A stretch of DNA of 50,222 bases from Burkholderiaceae bacterium (GTDB lineage Bacteria; Pseudomonadota; Gammaproteobacteria; Burkholderiales; Burkholderiaceae_C): assembly GCA_019751915.1 (NCBI GenBank), contig JAIEMS010000005.1, positions 1 through 50,222 on the forward strand. The letters run 5' to 3'. Below the pieces are notes generated by a model, which did no database searches, was not told the DNA's origin, and saw only the letters and a program-made list of their open reading frames with translations. Both the position numbers and the translations under genes were made by a program. Below, in pieces: positions 1 through 8,073 of the stretch (within the stretch, counting starts at the first letter, position 1; every line of letters starts with the position of its first letter).

Positions 1-95
1 ACAGACCCTGATTCAGAAACGAGTTAAATTAACCCCGGACTCCAAAGCCCAGTGCTACTGAAAATGGGGGGACGTCGTCACTGCGCTATATCGGT

Positions 96-365
96 GTGGA
101 AGTGAAGTCTTTGGGCAAGGTAGGCGGCACCGTGAAATGGAGCGTGAAGGATTGTGATAGCGGGGGAAAGTTGACGACCCCAAGTCCTGAATGTCCTGCA
201 AGTCCTGCAACCAACCCCAAAACCCCGGTTTTTGCTGAAAATTTAGGAAAAAACGCCACCACGGCAGGACATGAGCAGGACATTAGGACATTCAGGACAT
301 TGGTAGATCAACTATCCCCCGCTGCCCAAGGCGGTGACGATGAAGTTATCGAGGTGGCATTTTGA
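96..365 (+). CDS. accessory ORF of an integrated element, probably 5'-truncated
   Basis: Not recognised as a known family. The open frame runs back to a stop at 30-32, so residues before the GTG at 96 (reading SSLRYIGVEV) may belong to it. That short stretch resembles the C-terminal end of some tyrosine recombinases of mobile elements (inference, weak). The rest is low-complexity and Pro/Thr-rich, and its 3' half is written by short AGGACAT repeats. The stop overlaps the start of the next gene as TGATG, which suggests coupled translation. It lies on the 3' side of tRNA-His, so I read it as part of an integrated element. The GGGGGGACGTCG motif at 66-77 may be an IS end that cut off the 5' part of the gene. 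A remnant rather than an intact gene is quite possible. Confidence 0.4.
   Translation: MEVKSLGKVGGTVKWSVKDCDSGGKLTTPSPECPASPATNPKTPVFAENLGKNATTAGHEQDIRTFRTLVDQLSPAAQGGDDEVIEVAF
183..300. repeat. cluster of AGGACAT-type heptamers in both orientations
   Basis: AGGACAT occurs at 266-272, 277-283, 285-291 and 294-300, with start-to-start spacings of 11, 8 and 9. The inverse forms ATGTCCT (191-197) and AGTCCT (183, 201) lie about 70 bases upstream. The cluster sits inside a low-complexity part of an open frame. It could be an iteron-like protein-binding array or simply repetitive coding DNA. Confidence 0.5.
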
Positions 366-1168
366 TGGCCGCCCTTGCCTACCCTCTGGGCCATAAGATA
401 AAAAATGACCCGGCCCTGAGTGCCCCCCAAGTGCTGGCAAAGGCGCAAGCCTTGGGCGTGAAACTGGCCTTGTCTTATGGCGAATTGCACGCCGTTGGGT
501 GCCGTGCTGGCATTGCTCAATTGGCGCAAGACATCAGGGCGTGTAAGCCTCAATTGGTGCAACTGCTGTCAAAACCAGTAGTGGCCCCCAGTTGGTCAGC
601 CCTACCCCCAGACACCGGCATGGCCCGGTTGCTGGCGCTGGCGATGGCTTTGTGTGATCGAACGGGGGCCAGTGACAAGGCCCGGCAGGACTGGCACGCG
701 GATATTGAGCAGGCCGTGCCACAGCACCGTGGCGACTTGTTGGCACTGTTACAGCGTTTGGTGCGTGAGGCCATGCCGCCCGCCGTGGTGGCTGTTCCAA
801 GCCCATCAGCGCCAGCACTTGCAACAACATGGCGCGAAGCCGACAAGGCAGACCAAGCCCACCATTGGAGCTGCAAGCAGTGCCGCACGGGTGCCAAGTG
901 CCTCGAAGGCCAGCGCCTGAGTGACGCCTATATCGAGGCCGCTACCCGTGAGCGCTTCATTGGTGCCAAGACTGACCCGGCCAAACCCTTGCCCAAGTTC
1001 CACGCTGCCCAGCCGTGGCGCGCTGCCGACAAGGCATATCAGGCCCTCCATTGGAGCTGTGGCACCTGTAAAGCCGCCGCCCGGAGTGGGCACTCTGAGC
1101 GCTGCATCCAAGGCCAGCACCTCTACAACCTCTACGAACAGGCAGTGCCTGCGATGGCCGTGAAGTAA
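365..1168 (+). CDS. accessory protein with TubC-like N-terminal domain and two Cys motifs
   Basis: About 267 aa. A TTG at 362 is in frame, but the ATG at 365 is the better start because it overlaps the stop of the gene before it. Residues about 20-70 (ending in KPQLVQLLSKP) resemble the small TubC-type docking domain often seen in proteins next to primase-helicase genes of prophages and integrative elements (family knowledge, moderate). The C-terminal part holds two related Cys units, HWSCKQCRTGAKC and HWSCGTCK...HSERC, each followed by a QxL-type helix. This is a duplicated CxxC...C pattern that could bind a metal. No function can be named. The context is mobile DNA beside tRNA-His. Confidence 0.6.
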   Translation: MAALAYPLGHKIKNDPALSAPQVLAKAQALGVKLALSYGELHAVGCRAGIAQLAQDIRACKPQLVQLLSKPVVAPSWSALPPDTGMARLLALAMALCDRTGASDKARQDWHADIEQAVPQHRGDLLALLQRLVREAMPPAVVAVPSPSAPALATTWREADKADQAHHWSCKQCRTGAKCLEGQRLSDAYIEAATRERFIGAKTDPAKPLPKFHAAQPWRAADKAYQALHWSCGTCKAAARSGHSERCIQGQHLYNLYEQAVPAMAVK

Positions 1169-1192
1169 TACTCCACTATCACCAAGGCCCGG

Positions 1193-1209
1193 CCCAACGC
1201 TGGGTTTTT
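1193..1209 (+). terminator. weak intrinsic terminator
   Basis: A short hairpin CCCA-ACGC-TGGG is followed by TTTTT, 25 bases after the stop of the Cys-motif gene. The stem has only four pairs, so this is a weak call. Confidence 0.35.
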
Positions 1210-1461
1210 CACTGGTTACGCTGCTGTAACGGTTTCTGGACAACACCGTTACACCACAGAATTGTTGAAGTTGCTGTCCTCACGCGCACACAAGGCACTA
1301 GAGAACTAGGTAACGCTCACCATTCAAAGCGAGCTGTTTCAAATGCAGCCCCACAAAAAGGCAGTGGGCGATGGTGCCAGCGCCAGCCAAGTGCAGGCCA
1401 AAAGGGGGGGGCTGGATTTGGGCAAGTTGCCTACAGATTGCCTACAAGCAAAACACCAAAC

Positions 1462-1488
1462 AAAAAAGCCACCCTATAAAGGGTGGCT
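1462..1488 (-). terminator. intrinsic terminator after tRNA-His
   Basis: On the minus strand an 8-bp perfect stem AGCCACCC / GGGTGGCT with loop TTTATA is followed by TTTTTTG. It lies 17 bases past the tRNA-His CCA end. Confidence 0.8.
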
Positions 1489-1504
1489 AAGTTGTTGTTT
1501 TACT

Positions 1505-1581
1505 TGGGGTGGCTGATGGGGCTCGAACCCACGACAACAGGAATCACAATCCTGGACTCTACCAACTGAGCTACAGCCACC
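1505..1581 (-). tRNA. tRNA-His (GTG)
   Basis: The minus strand folds as a complete 77-nt cloverleaf with anticodon GTG, TTCGA in the T loop and an encoded CCA. The extra 5' G, unique to tRNA-His, is encoded at 1581 opposite the discriminator C. Its 3' end faces the accessory genes at 96-1168, which fits an integration site. Confidence 0.96.
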
Positions 1582-1629
1582 GTAGCATTGAATTATACAC
1601 AGAAAAAATCACTTCAAGAATAATTTTAA

Positions 1630-3555
1630 TTATTCATCTTTTTTTTCTGCACCTACAACTGGGCGCGGCACCTTAATTTGCACCTTGAAACGGTTTTTCA
1701 GCACTTCGTAATAAGCCATTCCTTCGGCACTGGCTGTCCATTGAACGTACTGGCGGTGACGTTGTGCCGCCAAGGGGGCAGCGAGTGTTTCGCGCGGAAG
1801 CAAACGATTGATACGAACGACAGCATAGCCAGCATTGCCCAAATCAACGCCGATCAATGAGGGTAGTGCATCCGTGTTAGCTACCAGAGCTGCATCGATC
1901 ACGGCGCGTGTTTGGTTTTGCAATTGATCGCGTGCAATCATTACTGGAGCCGAAAAACCTGTGGCACTTTCGGGTTTTTCAGTCCACGCGGCCAGTTTAG
2001 CTTGGCCTTCTGTGCGAGCCAACGCAGCAGATTTCTCTTCCACATACAGTTGTTGCACACGTCCATGTACCGCATTGAATTCCAGTGTCCGTGATGGGGA
2101 ATACTGGGTAATACGCCCGGCCACCATTTGGTTAGGCGCAATTTCCACTGCTTCGGTATTGCGCTTATTCTCCAGCGAGTCGGTAGAAAAAAGTGCCTCC
2201 AAAAACTTGCTATGGGCCAGCGCTCCGGTGGTTCCTGGTGCGGGTTTACGGGCCACATTATTGGCTGTTTGGAGTTTCAGCTTTAATTTCTCAGCCACGG
2301 GTTGTAGGCTGTGAGCTTGCTCGTACACACCGTTGGCAAATGCTTCGGCTACTTCGGCAAATTTCCGCTGGGCTTGTTGCTGGCGCAGTTCGGTTTCAAG
2401 GCGTGGGCGCAACTCCTCGAAGCTGGGCTGGCGTGGTGTCTTGATCTCTGTGACTTGGATGATGTGGTAGCCAAAATCGCTTTCAACGACATCGCTGATA
2501 TCACCCTTCTTCAAGGCAAAAGCCGCCTCTTCAAATGGCTTAACCATTGCACCTCGGGCAAAAAAGTTCAAGTCACCGCCTTGATTGGCAGAGCCTGTAT
2601 CTTGGGATGATTTTTTTGCGATTTCAGCAAAGCTGCCGGGTGTTTTGCGAACCTGTGCCAGAACCTCGGTAGCCTGTGCTTTGGCTTTTTCCCTGTCTGC
2701 AGCAGGGGTATCTTTGGGGGCTGCAATCAAAATGTGACTAGCCCGGCGCTCTTCTTTGCCAGCCAAGCGTGAGACGTTTTCCTTGTAGTAAGTGCGCAGG
2801 TCTTCTTCGTTCAGTGCGATGCTGGCACGAACGCTGTCAAGATCAAGTACCACATACTCAATGCTCGCTTGTTCAGCTTGCTGAAAAAGTGTCGGGTGTT
2901 CTTTGTAATATGCTTGCAACTGATCTTCTGTCACTTGCACTTTACCGGCGAATTGCGTTGGCGTGAACTGCGCCACTTGAATTTCGCGGCGCTGCAAAAC
3001 AGCATCCAAGGTAAGCTTGACTTGGGTGTTGGTCGCAAAGGCACTATTGGTAATAGAACCCATCACCTGATTGACCGCCAAATCACGGCGCATACTGGCC
3101 TCAAACCCCTCGGGGGTCATGCCTTGCCCGCCTACCAGCGATTTATAAGCCTCAATATCGAGTGTGCCATCAGTGCGCTTGAGCGCTGCAATTTGGGGTA
3201 TCTCGTTCAAGCTACGTGCCAGCTGGGCATCGCTGGTAACGATGTGCATTTTTTGTGTGGCAGTTTGCAATACGCGATCACGTACCAAACGCTCTAACGT
3301 AGCGTAACGTGCTTCGGGTGAATCCAGCAACGCCGCATTCATTGTGGGTTGCTGTGCCCGGATGCGGTCAGATTCTTGGCGGTGGGCATTGTCCCACTCG
3401 GCTTGGGTGATGTCGTTGCCATCAACCCGCGCTACGACTTGGCTGCTGCCAGAAAAATATTTGGAATCAATGCCCACAAGCACGAACGACGGAACAATCA
3501 GCAAGAACAGCAAGAGCATCGCGATCTTGGAGTGCTTGCGGATGGATTCAAACAT
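1630..3555 (-). CDS. ppiD: PpiD-type periplasmic peptidyl-prolyl isomerase/chaperone
   Basis: 641 aa from the ATG at 3555; a TTG two codons earlier is less likely. One N-terminal membrane helix (about residues 11-29, [19 protein letters not shown]) anchors it in the inner membrane. A SurA/PpiD-like chaperone domain follows to about residue 200, then a parvulin domain at about 270-370 with the signature [28 protein letters not shown] and FGYHIIQV. A long C-terminal region completes the PpiD architecture. The family helps outer-membrane and secreted proteins fold as they leave the Sec channel. The gene follows tRNA-Val and HU on the same strand but sits behind a terminator-like hairpin, so its transcription may depend on read-through or a promoter I cannot place. 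Confidence 0.93.
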   Translation of the reverse strand: MFESIRKHSKIAMLLLFLLIVPSFVLVGIDSKYFSGSSQVVARVDGNDITQAEWDNAHRQESDRIRAQQPTMNAALLDSPEARYATLERLVRDRVLQTATQKMHIVTSDAQLARSLNEIPQIAALKRTDGTLDIEAYKSLVGGQGMTPEGFEASMRRDLAVNQVMGSITNSAFATNTQVKLTLDAVLQRREIQVAQFTPTQFAGKVQVTEDQLQAYYKEHPTLFQQAEQASIEYVVLDLDSVRASIALNEEDLRTYYKENVSRLAGKEERRASHILIAAPKDTPAADREKAKAQATEVLAQVRKTPGSFAEIAKKSSQDTGSANQGGDLNFFARGAMVKPFEEAAFALKKGDISDVVESDFGYHIIQVTEIKTPRQPSFEELRPRLETELRQQQAQRKFAEVAEAFANGVYEQAHSLQPVAEKLKLKLQTANNVARKPAPGTTGALAHSKFLEALFSTDSLENKRNTEAVEIAPNQMVAGRITQYSPSRTLEFNAVHGRVQQLYVEEKSAALARTEGQAKLAAWTEKPESATGFSAPVMIARDQLQNQTRAVIDAALVANTDALPSLIGVDLGNAGYAVVRINRLLPRETLAAPLAAQRHRQYVQWTASAEGMAYYEVLKNRFKVQIKVPRPVVGAEKKDE

Positions 3556-3574
3556 GGTCAATCTTTCAGTGACA

Positions 3575-3603
3575 AAAACAAAAGGCGAACTTTCGTTCGC
3601 CTT
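3575..3603 (-). terminator. terminator-like hairpin between tRNA-Val and ppiD
   Basis: On the minus strand the stem AAGGCGAAC / GTTCGCCTT (9 bp) with a GAAA tetraloop is followed by TTGTTTTTG. It lies just past the tRNA-Val 3' end and only about 20 bases before the ppiD start codon, leaving no room for a separate ppiD promoter between them. Confidence 0.7.
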
Positions 3604-3615
3604 GCGTTCGGTGGG

Positions 3616-3691
3616 TGGTGGGTGCTGACGGGTTCGAACCGCCGACCTACGCCTTGTAAGGGCGCCGCTCTACCAACTGAGCTAAGCACCC
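3616..3691 (-). tRNA. tRNA-Val (TAC)
   Basis: A 76-nt cloverleaf on the minus strand: acceptor GGGTGCT / AGCACCC, anticodon loop CTTACAA with anticodon TAC, GGTTCGAAC T arm and encoded CCA. It closely resembles enterobacterial valine tRNA with the same anticodon. Confidence 0.96.
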
Positions 3692-3707
3692 CACCTGAAT
3701 CAGACCG

Positions 3708-3980
3708 TTAGTTTAGTGCATCTTTCAATGCTTTTCCAGGTCGGAACTTAGGAATTTCTGCTGCTTTGATTTTAATTGCAGCGCCAGTGCGCGGATTGCG
3801 CCCTGTACGTGCTGCCCGTTTGCCAACTGCAAAGGTTCCAAAACCAACCAGCGATACTGTACCGCCTTTTTTCAAATTTGTCTTGACAGCTTCAATCATA
3901 GACTCCAAAGCACGCGCAGCAGCGGCTTTAGAAATGTCAGCATCGTTTGCAATGTGCTCAATGAGTTCGGTTTTGTTCAC
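3708..3980 (-). CDS. hupB: DNA-binding protein HU
   Basis: 90 aa, the usual HU length. It starts [11 protein letters not shown] and carries the HU/IHF signature [21 protein letters not shown] around residues 46-66, followed by [24 protein letters not shown] is a dimeric nucleoid protein that bends DNA without strong sequence preference; the C-terminal [15 protein letters not shown] favours HU over IHF. The start codon is GTG with GAGG six bases upstream. The gene is followed by tRNA-Val on the same strand, so the two may share a transcript. The 255 bases upstream hold no gene and should contain the promoter. Confidence 0.96.
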   Translation of the reverse strand: MNKTELIEHIANDADISKAAAARALESMIEAVKTNLKKGGTVSLVGFGTFAVGKRAARTGRNPRTGAAIKIKAAEIPKFRPGKALKDALN

Positions 3981-4236
3981 AAGTAGCCTCTAGGTATCAA
4001 AGTGGAATTGAATGTCTTTGGTCGATCAGCAGATTGCGGCAACGGTCAAGAAGGCAGATGTCTACGACAAACTGTGACTATCACGAACCAAGGTGCCAAC
4101 ATTCAAGGCATCAATACAGCACATTATTTTTGCAGTGACGTTGGGCGGCATTCTAGTCGCAATTACCCGGTCTTACGGCAAAGAGCATGGAGGTTTTCAT
4201 CGGTGGGTCATGCGGTGCAGGTAGGAATAGAAGACT

Positions 4237-5496
4237 TCATGCAGGGCCTCCGTAAGCCAGTCCTGACGCTACGCCACCAAACAAGTCGCCTTCAATGAGG
4301 GCAACGCTTGGGAAGGCCTGTGCTAGCGCTTGCTGGAATGGGCGCAGTGCAGATGATCCGCCGGTCAGGTACACGGCATCCAGTCGCTTGGATGTGAGAC
4401 CAGCACGGCGCACACACTCTTGTGCACACACGATGACGCGGGCTAGAAGCGGTTGAAGATGTTGGGCGAGATCATCGGCGGTCAGATCGACACATAAACC
4501 TGCCTCAATCGCCGTCAACTGAATGCTTTGTCGTTCGCCACTCGATGAGCAACCAATTTTCGCTTGCTCGACCGCATTGGCGAGCCGGTGCCCTAGATGT
4601 TCGCGCAACACCACCATAAGTCGTTGGTGTAGACGTGGGTCGCTGTAGTCTTCGCGCAGTGCCTGGGCTTCACGCAAGGCCTTAGGGGACGACAGCCAGT
4701 GGATCAAGTGCCAAGTAGCAAGGTCAAAAAAAACCCGGCTTGGTACTTCGCGTCCTTTGGGGCCGGTGTGACGGTGGCCTAACAGTGGCATAACTTGCTC
4801 TAAGTTGAGCTTTTGGTCGTAGTCTGTGCCGCCGATGTGTACGCCTGCTGTTGCCAATATGTCAGCACTGCGATCGGTTTGTTGAATACGGTTCGGGCCT
4901 AGCTGCACCACCGTAAAGTCCGAGGTGCCACCACCAATGTCAACCACCAGCACAATGCGTTCGTCGCTTAAGCGGCGCTCGTAATCCAACGCAGCAGCAA
5001 TAGGTTCTAACTGAAAACTAATTTGTTCGAAGCCACAGCGCCCTGCGGCTTCGAGCAGCATTGTTTGTGCCAGTTGATCGCGTTGAGGGTTGTCATCAAC
5101 GAAATGAACTGGGCGCCCAAGCACCAGATGGCGAGGTAAGCCGCCCAGTTGCAGGCGGGTGCGCTGCGTGAGTTCCAATAAAAAACGCGAGATGATGTCC
5201 TGAAAACTGACCAATTCGTTGTGAACGGCGGTTTTTTCTAACAGAAGTGGACTGCCCAGCAAGCTCTTCAGTGAGCGCATCAGCCGCCCTTCGGTTTCGC
5301 TGAGGTACTGTGCAATCGCCTCGCGCCCAAAATGGGTGCTGTGCGTTTCGGCATTAAAAAAGAGCGCTGTTGGCAGCGTGGTGGCACTGCCTTCAAGTGC
5401 AATCAGGCGGGCGGTGCCCGATGCTTGGGCCCAAGCGACTGCTGAATTGGAGGTGCCAAAATCAATGCCCAATGTGCCGGGAAGAAAACGATTCAT
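4237..5496 (-). CDS. yegD: Hsp70-family (YegD-like) ATPase
   Basis: 419 aa, shorter than DnaK. It is an actin-fold ATPase with phosphate-1 loop GIDFGTSNS (residues 10-18), phosphate-2 loop DIGGGTSDF (186-194) and the adenosine motif LTGGSSALRPF (about 376-386). The long DnaK-type substrate-binding domain is absent, as in the YegD group of Hsp70 relatives, whose role is not well defined. The ATG lies inside a dispersed repeat (ATTCATCTAAAAC read on the other strand) and has no Shine-Dalgarno sequence. Its leader folds into an 11-bp perfect hairpin (5521-5531 with 5548-5558), which may influence expression. It stands alone between HU and tRNA-Val. Confidence 0.9.
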   Translation of the reverse strand: MNRFLPGTLGIDFGTSNSAVAWAQASGTARLIALEGSATTLPTALFFNAETHSTHFGREAIAQYLSETEGRLMRSLKSLLGSPLLLEKTAVHNELVSFQDIISRFLLELTQRTRLQLGGLPRHLVLGRPVHFVDDNPQRDQLAQTMLLEAAGRCGFEQISFQLEPIAAALDYERRLSDERIVLVVDIGGGTSDFTVVQLGPNRIQQTDRSADILATAGVHIGGTDYDQKLNLEQVMPLLGHRHTGPKGREVPSRVFFDLATWHLIHWLSSPKALREAQALREDYSDPRLHQRLMVVLREHLGHRLANAVEQAKIGCSSSGERQSIQLTAIEAGLCVDLTADDLAQHLQPLLARVIVCAQECVRRAGLTSKRLDAVYLTGGSSALRPFQQALAQAFPSVALIEGDLFGGVASGLAYGGPA

Positions 5497-5568
5497 CTAA
5501 AACTAGCTTCGGTTTGGAACCGCCCTTTGAGGGGGATGGAGTCTCGCCTCAAAGGGCGTGGATTGAAG
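5491..5568 (+). repeat. dispersed repeat family C, copy 1, with type I-C CRISPR-like 3' end
   Basis: Begins ATTCATCTAAAAC (5491-5503) and ends GGGCGTGGATTGAAG (5554-5568). The inner part is a perfect inverted repeat CGCCCTTTGAG / CTCAAAGGGCG. A second copy lies at 9088-9194. The last 28 bases from GTC at 5541 resemble a type I-C CRISPR repeat (GTCGC...GGGCGTGGATTGAAAC). No spacer-repeat array is present. It forms the 5' leader of the Hsp70-like gene. Confidence 0.6.
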
Positions 5569-5627
5569 TGCGCGTGCAAAAAAGGGCGCGATTGTGGCAC
5601 AGTGCGTAAATGTTTTGCCAACGGAAA

Positions 5628-5665
5628 TAAAAAAGCACCTTGCATTTCTGCAAGGTGCTTTTTAT
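5628..5665 (-). terminator. bidirectional intrinsic terminator after tRNA-Val (GAC)
   Basis: Perfect 11-bp stem AGCACCTTGCA / TGCAAGGTGCT around a four-base loop, flanked by A6 on the left and T5 on the right, so it can act in either direction. It lies just past the 3' end of tRNA-Val. Confidence 0.85.
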
Positions 5666-5675
5666 CTACCAAATT

Positions 5676-5752
5676 TGGTAGGCGCGATTGGAATCGAACC
5701 AACGACCCCCACCATGTCAAGGTGGTGCTCTAACCAGCTGAGCTACGCGCCT
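5676..5752 (-). tRNA. tRNA-Val (GAC)
   Basis: A 77-nt cloverleaf on the minus strand with acceptor AGGCGCG / CGCGCCT, anticodon loop TTGACAT (anticodon GAC), GGTTCGATT T arm and encoded CCA. It matches the usual bacterial Val-GAC pattern (CACCACCTTGACATGGTGG anticodon arm). Confidence 0.95.
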
Positions 5753-5800
5753 GTGTCTGTCGAGAACGCAATTGTAGCATCAGAAAAATCGGACTTTTCA

Positions 5801-5828
5801 ATAAAAAGCAAAAATTTTTACTTTTTAT
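5801..5828 (-). terminator. AT-rich palindrome just after relA
   Basis: The arms ATAAAAAG (5801-5808) and CTTTTTAT (5821-5828) enclose AAAAATTTTT, giving a 28-bp palindrome with a single mismatched pair, four bases past the relA stop. It has no GC core, so it is not a classical terminator. It could still end or pause transcription or bind a protein. Confidence 0.4.
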
Positions 5829-5832
5829 CTAT

Positions 5833-8073
5833 TTATCGGCGGCGGGCAGTTTGTACGCCAGGCACTGAACCGACGATACCGATCACTTTTTTGAGTCGCC
5901 CAGCATCTGATACCTCGACAGTAAACGTCATCCAAGCTGTACCTTTGATGGATTGGGTTTGGACACCAATCACATTCATTTTTTCCTTGGCAAAGACCTC
6001 GGAAATGTCCCGCAGTAGACCTTGGCGATCAACCGCATGCACCACCACATCCACCGGGTATACGGTCGCTGCTGCTGTTTGCTTGGGCGTGCCCCATTCA
6101 ACGTCAATGACGCGTTCGGGGCCACGGGCTGACATCTCGTGAAAGTTACTGCAATCGGTACGGTGAACACTGACACCTTTACCGCGCGTCACAAAGCCGC
6201 CTATTTCGTCCGGGGGGGCGGGTTTGCAGCATTTGGCCAGTTGTGTCATGAGGGAGTCCACTCCTACGACCAACACGCCGCCTTTGGGTGTTTTTTCGGT
6301 GTTGCGTGGTTTGCGCAGCAGCAGGTAGTCGTCAGGCTGGGGGGCTGGCTCGGGTGGACGCAAGACGATTTCGATGTTCCGCAGCGAAAATTCGTCTTTC
6401 CCCACCACTTCGAACAAGGCATCAGCGGATTTGAAACCCAGCTGTCCAGCCAGTTCTTCCAGACGCACGGCAGTTTTGCCTTCACGCTGCAAGAGTTTCT
6501 CGACCGCCTCGCGCCCACGCCCGACCGTTGCGTGCAGTGCCCGTGCGTTGAACCAAGCGCGGGCTTTAGCACGGGCGCGGTTGCTGTTGAGATAGCCCAA
6601 TTCGGCATTGAGCCAGTCGCGCGATGGCCCGCCTTCTTTGGCCGTGGTGACTTCAACGGTTTGGCCGTTTTGCAATTGCGTGTTCAGCGGCACCATTGCA
6701 CCATTGACGCGCGCACCACGGCAGCGGTGGCCCAAACTGGTGTGTACGGCATAAGCAAAATCGACGGGCGTGGCACCTTGCGGCAGTTCGACAATCGCTG
6801 CTTCCGGGGTCAGCACATAAATGCAATCGTCGAACAGGCCTTGTTGCGGGCCACCGACCAGATCGCGCTCCCAAGCCAAAAGTTGGCGCAGGACAGCAAT
6901 TTTGGCATCGTAATCACCGCTGGCTGAAACTCCTGCATACCCTTTGGTGCCCGCTTCTTTGTAGGCCCAATGCGCGGCTACGCCGTGTTCGGCATGCTCG
7001 TGCATGGCCTGGGTGCGGATCTGGATTTCGATGGCTTTGCCGGTTTCATCGCGCACGACCGTGTGCAGCGATTGGTAACCGTTGGGTTTGGGTTTGGCGA
7101 TGTAGTCGTCAAATTCTTCTTCGAGCGATTCGAACTGAGAATGCACCCAGCTCAGGGCGGCATAGCAGTCTTTGACCGTCGGTACCACGACGCGCAAGGC
7201 GCGCAGGTCAAAGAGCTGGTCAAAATGCAGCGACTTGCCCCGCATTTTTTTGACAATGCTGTAAATGTGCTTGGGTCGACCTTGCACACTGGCACTGATG
7301 CTGCGCGCGCGCAACCCGGACTCGACGCGGGCACGCAGTTGCACCATGTAGACCTCGCGGCCCGTGCGCTTTTCATCCAGCAGGCGCGCTACTTCTTTGT
7401 AGGTTTCTGGCTCCAAGAAGCGAAATGCCAGGTCTTCCATCTCCCATTTGATTTGCCAAATGCCCAAGCGATTGGCCAGTGGTGCAAAAACGTGCAGTGC
7501 CTCGTGCGAGATGCTCGGCGGCACGGGACGTTTGCTGGCAGCGTGGTAGCGCAAGGTTTGCAGGCGCGAGGCCAAGCGCAGCATGACCACGCGCAAGTCC
7601 CGCGAAAATGCAAGCAGCATCTTGCGGACGTTTTCGGTTTGCACTGCCGGATCGTTGACCCGTTGTACAGACGGGTGAACGGCGCGCGCCTGTGCCTGCA
7701 CGCGCATGAGTTTGGTCGCACCGACCGCCAAGGTCGCAAAATTGCTGCCAAAGGCTTTGGTGATGACTTCTTCAGGGCGGTTGAGGTGAATGCTGGCATG
7801 CACCAAGTAGCTGGCCGCCTGCATGGCCTCAGAGCCACCAATGTTTTTCAAAATGGCGGCTACAGCATCGGCATGGGCCAGTGCGTTCTCCCCGGTCTCG
7901 AGGTTCTCACTTGCAATCAAGGGTTCGGCGAATGCGCGGGCCCGCACCAATACGTCGAGCTGCTCAGGCAAGGCGTGGGCTGTGGCGGTAATGAGTTCTG
8001 GGACGGCGTTGGCGTTGACTTCTGGAAGCTGCCTAGCCACAGGCGCAGTGTCCAATGGAAAAGGGGTTTTCAT
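5833..8073 (-). CDS. relA: (p)ppGpp synthetase RelA
   Basis: 746 aa with the full long-RSH layout. The N-terminal HD hydrolase domain is degenerate: the HD pair is replaced around residues 91-94 (YLVHAS). The synthetase domain is intact (about 240-375, with FDDYIAKPKPNGYQSLH at 321-337). TGS (about 415-480), a Cys-containing zinc-finger-like stretch (KCCKPAPPDEIGGFVTRG, about 614-631) and a C-terminal ACT domain (about 672-746) follow. The dead hydrolase with live synthetase marks RelA rather than bifunctional SpoT/Rel. It makes the stringent-response alarmone from ATP and GDP/GTP on starved ribosomes. The start overlaps the stop of the upstream hydrolase gene by four bases (ATGA), so the two are probably co-translated. 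Confidence 0.95.
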   Translation of the reverse strand: MKTPFPLDTAPVARQLPEVNANAVPELITATAHALPEQLDVLVRARAFAEPLIASENLETGENALAHADAVAAILKNIGGSEAMQAASYLVHASIHLNRPEEVITKAFGSNFATLAVGATKLMRVQAQARAVHPSVQRVNDPAVQTENVRKMLLAFSRDLRVVMLRLASRLQTLRYHAASKRPVPPSISHEALHVFAPLANRLGIWQIKWEMEDLAFRFLEPETYKEVARLLDEKRTGREVYMVQLRARVESGLRARSISASVQGRPKHIYSIVKKMRGKSLHFDQLFDLRALRVVVPTVKDCYAALSWVHSQFESLEEEFDDYIAKPKPNGYQSLHTVVRDETGKAIEIQIRTQAMHEHAEHGVAAHWAYKEAGTKGYAGVSASGDYDAKIAVLRQLLAWERDLVGGPQQGLFDDCIYVLTPEAAIVELPQGATPVDFAYAVHTSLGHRCRGARVNGAMVPLNTQLQNGQTVEVTTAKEGGPSRDWLNAELGYLNSNRARAKARAWFNARALHATVGRGREAVEKLLQREGKTAVRLEELAGQLGFKSADALFEVVGKDEFSLRNIEIVLRPPEPAPQPDDYLLLRKPRNTEKTPKGGVLVVGVDSLMTQLAKCCKPAPPDEIGGFVTRGKGVSVHRTDCSNFHEMSARGPERVIDVEWGTPKQTAAATVYPVDVVVHAVDRQGLLRDISEVFAKEKMNVIGVQTQSIKGTAWMTFTVEVSDAGRLKKVIGIVGSVPGVQTARRR

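Larger units (their letters stand above)
1169..1504. other. 336-bp noncoding region next to tRNA-His, att-like features
   Basis: No convincing gene is seen. The region holds an inverted repeat TGTAACGG (1225-1232) / CCGTTACA (1246-1253), and a tandem pair of TTGCCTACA (1427-1435 and 1438-1446) at an 11-base period, about one helical turn. The tRNA-His terminator lies at its end. Phage and island integrases commonly use tRNA 3' ends as attB and bind short repeats nearby, so this may be an attachment-site arm region. That is inference only: no second copy of the tRNA 3' end is visible in the window. Confidence 0.4.

Noticed and set aside
60-80. GGGGGGACGTCG near the window start as an IS terminus
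   Set aside because: Only one end could be present, and no transposase or matching inverted repeat is visible, so it is mentioned but not called.
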